A stretch of DNA of 64,000 nt, taken from NCBI GenBank assembly GCA_964620595.1, contig CAZUHP010000011.1:1-64000 (forward strand). Reading direction: 5' to 3'. This DNA is from Desulfocarbo sp964620595 (GTDB taxonomy: Bacteria > Desulfobacterota > Desulfarculia > Desulfarculales > Desulfarculaceae). Positions within the stretch are counted from its first letter, which is position 1. The number at the start of each line of letters is the position of its first letter. The translations under genes and the position numbers were made by a program. Below, in pieces: positions 58,665 through 64,000 of this stretch. Below the pieces are notes generated by a model. That model saw only the letters and a program-made list of their open reading frames with translations. It was not told the DNA's origin and did not search any database.

Positions 58665-61600
58665 CTAGGACAAGGCCGCCGCCACTTGGGAGGCCAGTTG
58701 TTCATAGGTGAAGCCGACCACCTCCACCCCGGCCTTGGGGCAGGTGGCCTGGCAGCAGCCGCAGCCCTTGCACTTGGCCGCCTCGATGACCACCCGGCGC
58801 TTGCCCTCCTGGCCCTCCACCTCCTCCAGACTGATGGCCTGGTAGGGGCACACGTCCAGGCACAGGGCGCAGCCGTCGCAACGCTCGTCCACCACCTGGG
58901 CCTTGATGGAATCCAGGTCGATGCGGCTCTTGGCCAGGATGGTGGCCGCCCGGGCCACCGCGGCCTGGGCCTGGGTGACCGTCTCTTCCACCGGCTTGGG
59001 GTAGTGGGCCAGGCCGGCCAGGAACAGTCCGTCCGAGGCGAAGTCCACCGGCCTCAGCTTGGCGTGGGCCTCCTGCAGGAAGCCGTCCGCGTCCACCGGC
59101 AGCTTGTAGACCTGGGCCAGTTCCTTGTTGTGGTCGTTGGGCACGATGGCGGTAGCCAGGATCAACACGTCGGCCGGGATGCGGAAAGGCTCGTGCAGCA
59201 CGTGGTCCCAGACCACCACCTCCACCATATCCGGGTCTTCCAGCTTCACCCGCGGCTTCTCGTGCATCTCGTAGTTGATGAAGATCACGCCCAGCTCCCG
59301 GGCCCGCTGGTAGAGGGCCTCCCGCTGGCCAAAGGTGCGCAGGTCGCGGTACAGGATGAACACCCGGCGGGAGGGGTCTTCTTCCTTCAGCTCGATGGCC
59401 GCCTGCACCGAGTGGGTGCAGCAGACCCGGGAGCAGTAGGGCCGCTCCGGCTCGCGGGAGCCCACGCACTGGATGAACACGAAGGTGTTGCCCCCCCGCA
59501 CCCGGGGATCGCCCAGGGCGTGCAGCTTGTCGAACTCCAGGGCGGTGAACACCCGGCGGTGCTGGCCATAGCCGTACTCGGTGGGCTTATAGGCCCGGCC
59601 GCCCACCGCCATGATGCCCACCCCGTGCTCCACCGTGGTCTCGCCGCCGGGGCCCTGGATGGTGGAGACGAAGTTGCCCACGAATCCCTCGGCCCGCACC
59701 ACCCGGGAATTCAGGTGCACGGTGATGAGGGGGTGGCTGGTGACCTTGCGCATCAGCTTGTCCAGCCTGCCCTCCACCGGCTCGCCCCGCCAGGTCTGGA
59801 ACAGGTGCCGCGCGGCGCCGCCCAACTGGCCGGTGGCCTCCACCAGGTGCACCGGGTAGCCCATCTTGGCCAGGCCGTGGGCGCAGGTGAGCCCGGCCAT
59901 GCCGCCGCCCACCACCAGGGCGCTCTGGCTCACCCCCACGCTGAGCGGCGGGGCGGGGGCCAGAAGCGCCACCTTGGCCACGCTCATGCGCACCAGGTCC
60001 TTGGCCTTGTCGGTGGCCTTGTCCGGTTCGCCCGCGTGCACCCAGGAGGCCTGGTTGCGGATGTTGGCCATGTCAAAGAGGTTCTCGTTGAGGCCCGACG
60101 CCTTGAGGGTCTCCTTGAACAGGGGCTCGTGGGTGCGCGGGGTGCAGGCCGCCACCACGATGCGGTTCAGGTTCTTCTCCTGGATGGTCTTCTTGATCAG
60201 CTCCTGGGTGTCCTGGGAGCAGGTGAACAGGTTGCGCTCCACGTGGGTCACGTAGGGGAGGCCCTTGGCATACTCGGCCACCGCCTCCACGTCGATGACC
60301 CCGGCGATGTTGGAGCCGCAGTGGCACACGAACACGCCCACCCGGGGTTCCTCGCCGCTCACGTCGCGCTCGGGCGGGAACTGCTTTTCCTTGGTCAGGC
60401 TGTGCCGGGCCTTGGCCAGGGGCAGGGCCGCGGCCGCGGCCGCGGCCGAGGCCTCGGTCACCGACTGGGGTATGTCATGGGGCCCGGCAAAGGCGCCGGC
60501 CACCAGGATGCCGGGGCGGCCCTTGGCCTGCACCGGCTGGAAGCCGCTGCGCTGGGCGAATCCGTTCTGGTTGAGGCTCACCTGGCAACGGCCGGCCAGT
60601 TCCTTGGCCGCCGCCGAGGTCTCCAGGCCCACCGAGAGCACCACCAGGTCGAACTCGGCGCTGACCTGCTTGCCCCGGTCGTTGATGTAGCGCAGGTAGA
60701 TGGTGCCGCTCTGGTCGGCCGGCTCCAGGGAATGCACCCGGCAGCGGTTGAAGCGGACTCCCGCCTCCTGGGCGCGCTGGTAGTAGCGCTCGAACTCCTT
60801 GCCGTGGGTGCGGATGTCCATGAAGAAGATGGTGGCCTCCAGGCCGGGCTCGTGGTCCTTGGCGATCACCGCCTCCTTGATGGCGTACATGCAGCACACC
60901 CCGGAGCAGTAGGCGTGGCCCGCCTTGTTCAAGTCGCGGGAGCCCACGCACTGCAGGAAGGCGATGCGCCTCGCCGGCTTGCCGTCGCTGGGCCTGATCA
61001 AGTGGCCCTCGGTGGGGCCGGAGGCCGAAAGGTAGCGCTCCAGCTCCAGGGAGGTGATGACGTTGGGGAACAGGTCGTAACCCCAGGTGCGGATGCCCGA
61101 GGGATCAAAGGTCTGGAAGCCGGGGGTGAGGATCAAGGAACCCACCTGCACGGCCTTGTCCCGGGGCTTCTGGTCGAAGTCGATCGCGCCGGCCGGGCAG
61201 ACCTTGGCGCAGGCACCGCACTTGCCCTTTTGCAGGTAGATGCAGTGGTCCGGGTCGATCTGGTATTTGAGGGGCACCGCCTGGGGGTATTTCACGTAGA
61301 TGGCCTTGCGCTTGCCGATGCCCTCGTTGTACTCGTCGTCAACCTTCTTGGGGCATTTGCGGGCGCACTCGCCGCAGGCGATGCATTTGTCCACGTCAAC
61401 GTAACGAGGGTGCTCGCGCAGCTCAACCGTGAAGTTGCCGGGCGAACCGGAAACCGCCAGCACCTCGGTCAGGGTCATCAACTCTATATTCAAGTGCCGA
61501 CCGCACTCGACCAACTTGGGCGAAATAATTCACATCGAGCAGTCGTTGGTCGGGAAGGTCTTGTCCAACTGGGCCATGGTGCCGCCGATGGCACCGCTGC

Positions 61601-61709
61601 GCTCCACCAGGTAGACATAGTAGCCGCTGTCGGCCAGGTCCAGGGCGGCCTGCATGCCGGCGATACCGCCGCCGACCACCATCACCGATCCGATCACATC
61701 CGAACTCAT
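58665..61709 (-). CDS. hdrA: HdrA-type flavoprotein (long form) with selenocysteine
   Basis: The protein has 1014 residues with UGA 61532-61530 read as Sec (U60). The first 59 residues hold the start ATG 61709 and a Rossmann loop VVGGGIAGMQAALDLADSG; then NDCSM-U-IISPKLVECGRHLNI, matching the HdrA family where U is Cys. Two ferredoxin motifs follow (C109-C119 and C156-C171), then a second Rossmann domain (ALVVGGGMAGLTCAHGLAKMG, about 600-620) and a C-terminal ferredoxin (CDGCALCLDVCP, CKGCGCCQATCP). HdrA is the FAD electron-bifurcating core. Start overlaps the upstream stop (ATGA). Confidence 0.93.
61494..61506 (-). promoter_or_regulatory. Possible SECIS-like hairpin of hdrA
   Basis: GTGC-GGTCG-GCAC starts 24 nt after the UGA; the loop GGTCG contains GGU, as in the E. 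coli fdhF element. A longer competing stem CAAGT/ACTTG begins at +12. It is less regular than the other three. Confidence 0.55.
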
Positions 61710-63196
61710 ATCGCCTGCTCCTTATCGTTCTCCTGGAGGTTCCGCTTCTGGCCGGGCAGGACCAGGGAATCCGCCACCAGCTCCCAGAGGTACTCCACCT
61801 CCACGTCCAGGTTGTACTCCTTGGTGAGGCTCTTCATGATCTGGTCCCGGCAGTTGTGGCAGGGGGTGATGACCATTTCAGCGCCGGTACGCTCTATCTG
61901 CCGGGCCTTGATACGGCCGTAGAACACCCGCTCCTCGTGGAAGCTCATGGCCCAGGCCCCGCCGCCGGCGCCACAACAATAGTTGGCCTCGTGGCTGGGA
62001 TACATCTCCACGAAGTTGGGCGCGCACTGGCGGGCCACCCAGCGGCCCTGTTCGCCGTAGCCCTGGCCAAAGGCCTTTAGCGACTTGCGGGTGTAGTTGC
62101 AGGGGTCATGGTAGGTGGTGAGCATCTGGTGCAAGGCCGGGTCCACCTGGATGCGCCCTTCCCGCAGGTATCGCTCCAGAAGCTCAATGACGTTGATGAC
62201 CTCGAAGTTCTTCAGGTCCTCGGCGAACCACTTTTGCAGACCAAGCCTGGTCGCGTAGTAGGCGTGGCCTCACTCTGGTAGGAGCAGGGTCTTGCACTCC
62301 AGGCGGTACATGTTTTCCACGATGCGGCCCACCAGGGTCTTCATGGACTCGTCATCACCGGTGAACAACGCCCAGTTGACCCCCTCCCAATACTCCGAGG
62401 GAATGGTCCAGTCCTCGCCGGCGGCATAGAAGATCTTCCACCAGAACTTCATGTCGTCCGGCTCGCCGAAGGGCTCCTTGGAGTTGATGGTGACCATGAT
62501 GTTGGCGCCCCGCTTGTCCACCGGCACCTGGAAGCCCGGGCAGCCCTCCTCGGCCAGCTCCTCGCCCAAATCCTCCAGGAGGAACAGGAAGTCCTCCTTG
62601 GGGATGCCCAGGTTGTTGCCCCGCTCCAGGTCCATGAGCACGCCCTTGTGCATGGGGCTGGGCACCTTGTCCCGGTCGCGCAGGCCGCGCACCTTGCGGA
62701 ACATGGCCACGATCTCCACGTTCATGGGGCAGGCCTCCTCGCACTTGCCGCACAGGGTGCATTTCCAGGGCCACTGGGACTCGATGAGCTTGTCCTCCAG
62801 CCCCAGCACCACCATGCGGATGGCCTTGCGCGGGTCCAGGCCGTCCACCCCGCTGATGGGGCAGGCGCTGGCGCAGGAGCCGCAGGTCAGGCACACGTCG
62901 GCCCACTGGGGGTTGGGGCGCAGGCGCTCGGTGCGCTGGCCCAGCTCCCTGAGGGGCACGTTAAGGCCGTTGGCCTTGCCGGCCAGGGCCTCGGCCGACA
63001 GGCGGCGGTGCTGGATGGCGCTGGGGTCCAGGCCGTACTCGTGGCAGATGCGGTTGAACTCCTCCTCGGACAGGAGGATGCCCTTGCCCGGGGCCGGCGA
63101 GGCCTCCAGCTTGGCGGAGTTGATCCAGTTGCGGATCGTGTTGCGGTGCACGCCCAGCTTGCGGGCGAGTTCTGATACCTTCACCTGATATTTCAT
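61706..63196 (-). CDS. HTH-fused HdrC/HdrB-like protein with selenocysteine
   Basis: The protein has 496 residues with UGA 62272-62270 read as Sec (U309). Residues 1-55 are a MerR/excisionase-like helix-turn-helix (VSELARKLGVHRNTIRNWI). Two 4Fe-4S motifs follow (C102-C112, C146-C156), as in HdrC, then DsrK/HdrD-like sequence ending LLLPE-U-GHAYYATR, where DsrK has ECGH, and a full CCG motif (HDPC, C366; CCGAGGG, C407-C408; CHNC). It should supply the noncubane cluster subunit for HdrA. It overlaps the protease gene (ATGA) and hdrA. The HTH fusion is unusual for an Hdr subunit. Confidence 0.9.
62239..62252 (-). promoter_or_regulatory. SECIS-like hairpin of the HTH-Hdr gene
   Basis: GACCA-GGCT-TGGTC is a perfect 5-bp stem with a 4-nt loop, starting exactly 18 nt after the UGA, the same offset as in mvhA and mvhD. 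Confidence 0.75.
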
Positions 63197-63678
63197 GCTT
63201 CACCAACCTGACCCATGATCCAGTCGCAGGCCCGGGGCACCGCCGCGGCCACGGCGGGGGACAGGCCCGGCTGGACCTCTGCTGGGATGTTGGCCACGCG
63301 GACCGCCAGGATGCGCACCTCCAGGGTCGTGCTCAGCTCGGCCAGGAGGTTCAGCGAGGGGAACTGGTGCACCGAAAAGTCGTTGGTCTTGCTTTCGCCG
63401 ATGTCCTCGACGGCAAGCTCGGCCAGTTCTCCGGGCTCCAGCCCCGGGCGGTCGGTGGCGTCCACGATGATTATGCGGCGGGGCTTTTGGGGCGAGAGCA
63501 GAAGGTCGAAAAGCAGCTCGCGCACGCCGGTGCCCACGTCCTCGGCCATCACGGTCTGGGGCAGCTCATGGTTTCGGAGCAGGTGGTCGATGACCACCGG
63601 CCCAAAGCCATCATCCCCGAACAAGGTATTGCCGCAGCCTAGGACCACGACTGGTTTAGTGAATAATTCTTTTATCAT
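63193..63678 (-). CDS. Hydrogenase maturation protease
   Basis: The 161-residue protein matches the HyaD/HybD/HycI endopeptidase family: VLGCGNTLFGDDGFGP (14-27), IIIVDATDRPGL with D73/D76, and SVHQFP with H104. It should bind the nickel site and cut the C-terminal tail of the large subunit after the last metal-ligand motif, which fits the 27-residue tail on MvhA. It is the first gene of the selenoprotein operon, about 80 nt after a promoter, and overlaps the next gene by ATGA. Confidence 0.88.
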   Translation of the reverse strand: MIKELFTKPVVVLGCGNTLFGDDGFGPVVIDHLLRNHELPQTVMAEDVGTGVRELLFDLLLSPQKPRRIIIVDATDRPGLEPGELAELAVEDIGESKTNDFSVHQFPSLNLLAELSTTLEVRILAVRVANIPAEVQPGLSPAVAAAVPRACDWIMGQVGEA

Positions 63679-63764
63679 AGCCTGCCAAACAGTCTATGAC
63701 CGCGCTGGTGTATCGAGCTTAGATGTGCAGATTGTGCGGTTTGTGCGTATGTTGTGACAAAACA

Positions 63765-63793
63765 TAGATAGTCCTCCGGCCTTTCCGCGTCAA
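63765..63793 (-). promoter_or_regulatory. Promoter of the selenoprotein operon, TTGACG-17-TATCTA
   Basis: On the minus strand TTGACG (63793-63788) and TATCTA (63770-63765) are 17 bp apart. The predicted leader of about 80 nt contains TTGTCACAA, a small dyad that could be a repressor site. Confidence 0.65.
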
Positions 63794-63869
63794 GTAAAAA
63801 GTTTCACCAATGTCGGAATATTGGTTCCAGACGGCGGCGCGCACGCCACCCCGGCCGGACCGGGCCAGC

Positions 63870-63910
63870 AAAAGCCCAGCCCCGGCCCCAAACGGGACCA
63901 GGGCTGGGCT
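63870..63910 (-). terminator. Intrinsic terminator of the gene at the right edge
   Basis: The 10-bp perfect stem AGCCCAGCCC (63901-63910 read on minus) / GGGCTGGGCT (63882-63873) has an 18-nt loop and is followed on the minus strand by TTTT. It lies about 40 bp after the stop of the truncated gene. Confidence 0.85.
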
Positions 63911-63950
63911 CACATTGAATACTATAATAAAATCAGTGGGCTACCGTGCC

Positions 63951-64000
63951 CTACTTGCCCTTGGGCTTGCCGTACATCTCCTCGATCAAATCGGCGTAGG
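63951..64000 (-). CDS. C-terminal end of a gene cut by the window edge
   Basis: The reading frame YADLIEEMYGKPKGK ends at TAG 63953-63951 and continues beyond the window. Followed by a strong terminator, so it is likely a real gene end. Too short to identify. Confidence 0.55.
   Translation of the reverse strand, partial: YADLIEEMYGKPKGK

Noticed and set aside
61706..63196. Two separate genes (a ferredoxin-like and a CCG-domain protein) split at 62270
   Set aside because: The frame is the same on both sides of the UGA, the homology to DsrK/HdrD-like proteins runs through it and no ribosome-binding site or start fits the second half.

Overview
The window is about 64 kb of very GC-rich DNA with tightly packed operons. 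It looks like chromosome of a sulfate-reducing member of the Desulfobacterota (former Deltaproteobacteria). The reasons are a complete dsrMKJOP membrane complex (24987-30239), a class III tetraheme cytochrome c3, an Mvh/Hdr-type electron-transfer operon, a hybrid-cluster protein, 2-hydroxyacyl-CoA dehydratase/benzoyl-CoA reductase-like subunits and a TAXI-TRAP carboxylate uptake cluster. A placement near Desulfarculales is only a guess from GC content and gene style. No rRNA, tRNA, insertion sequence, phage or CRISPR array was seen.

Layout. 0-5.5 kb (minus): XRE regulator, DEDDh exonuclease, then the operon ppiD-trmO-MBL hydrolase-ttcA. 5.8-7.9 kb (plus): four end-to-end overlapping genes of unknown role (PilZ-like, lipoprotein, two small proteins). 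8.2-8.9 kb: outer-membrane barrel. 9.1-15.9 kb (minus): GntR/FadR regulator, lipoprotein, TAXI binding protein, DUF1850, fused TRAP permease and a two-subunit CoA-transferase, which together look like a carboxylate uptake and activation operon. 16-17 kb: split nucleoside-recognition (gate) pair. 17.2-21 kb (plus): small acidic protein, zinc-ribbon protein, M42 and M24 peptidases. 21.7-24.7 kb (plus): UbiD/UbiA quinone pair and a J-domain response regulator. 25-30.9 kb (minus): RsbRD-N protein and dsrMKJOP. 31.2-34.3 kb (plus): two 2-hydroxyacyl-CoA dehydratase-family subunits and cytochrome c3. 34.3-36.6 kb (minus): acyl-CoA synthetase and thioesterase. 37-38.2 kb: orphan DotU-SPOR protein. 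38.4-39.6 kb: MFS carrier. 39.9-43.4 kb (plus): GAF protein, gap, hcp. 43.6-47.8 kb (minus): sugar-type ABC importer. 47.9-52.2 kb (plus): MFS, thioesterase, BASS carrier, metallophosphoesterase, PPC/DUF296. 52.3-55.8 kb: diguanylate cyclase, mntP, HAD phosphatase, zinc ribbon. 55.8-63.7 kb (minus): the selenoprotein hydrogenase/heterodisulfide-reductase operon.

The most striking region is 55810-63678. A hydrogenase maturation protease is followed by an HTH-fused HdrC/B-like protein, HdrA, MvhD, MvhG and MvhA. Four of these genes are each interrupted by one in-frame UGA exactly where the family has a conserved cysteine (LLLPE-U-GH, NDCSM-U-IIS, VMVMG-U-HIGECHY, DP-U-LSCATH). Protein homology continues straight through each UGA. 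In three of the four, a perfect 5-bp hairpin starts exactly 18 nt after the UGA. The operon therefore reads as a bifurcating hydrogenase-Hdr complex with selenocysteine in four subunits; conventional gene calling would truncate or split all four.

A second genome-wide signature is a low-complexity repeat built on GGGGGCGAC (or its complement CGTCGCCCC). Within this window it fills every convergent intergenic gap longer than about 180 bp and spills into the 3' ends of some genes, adding Gly/Arg/Ala/Thr-rich tails.
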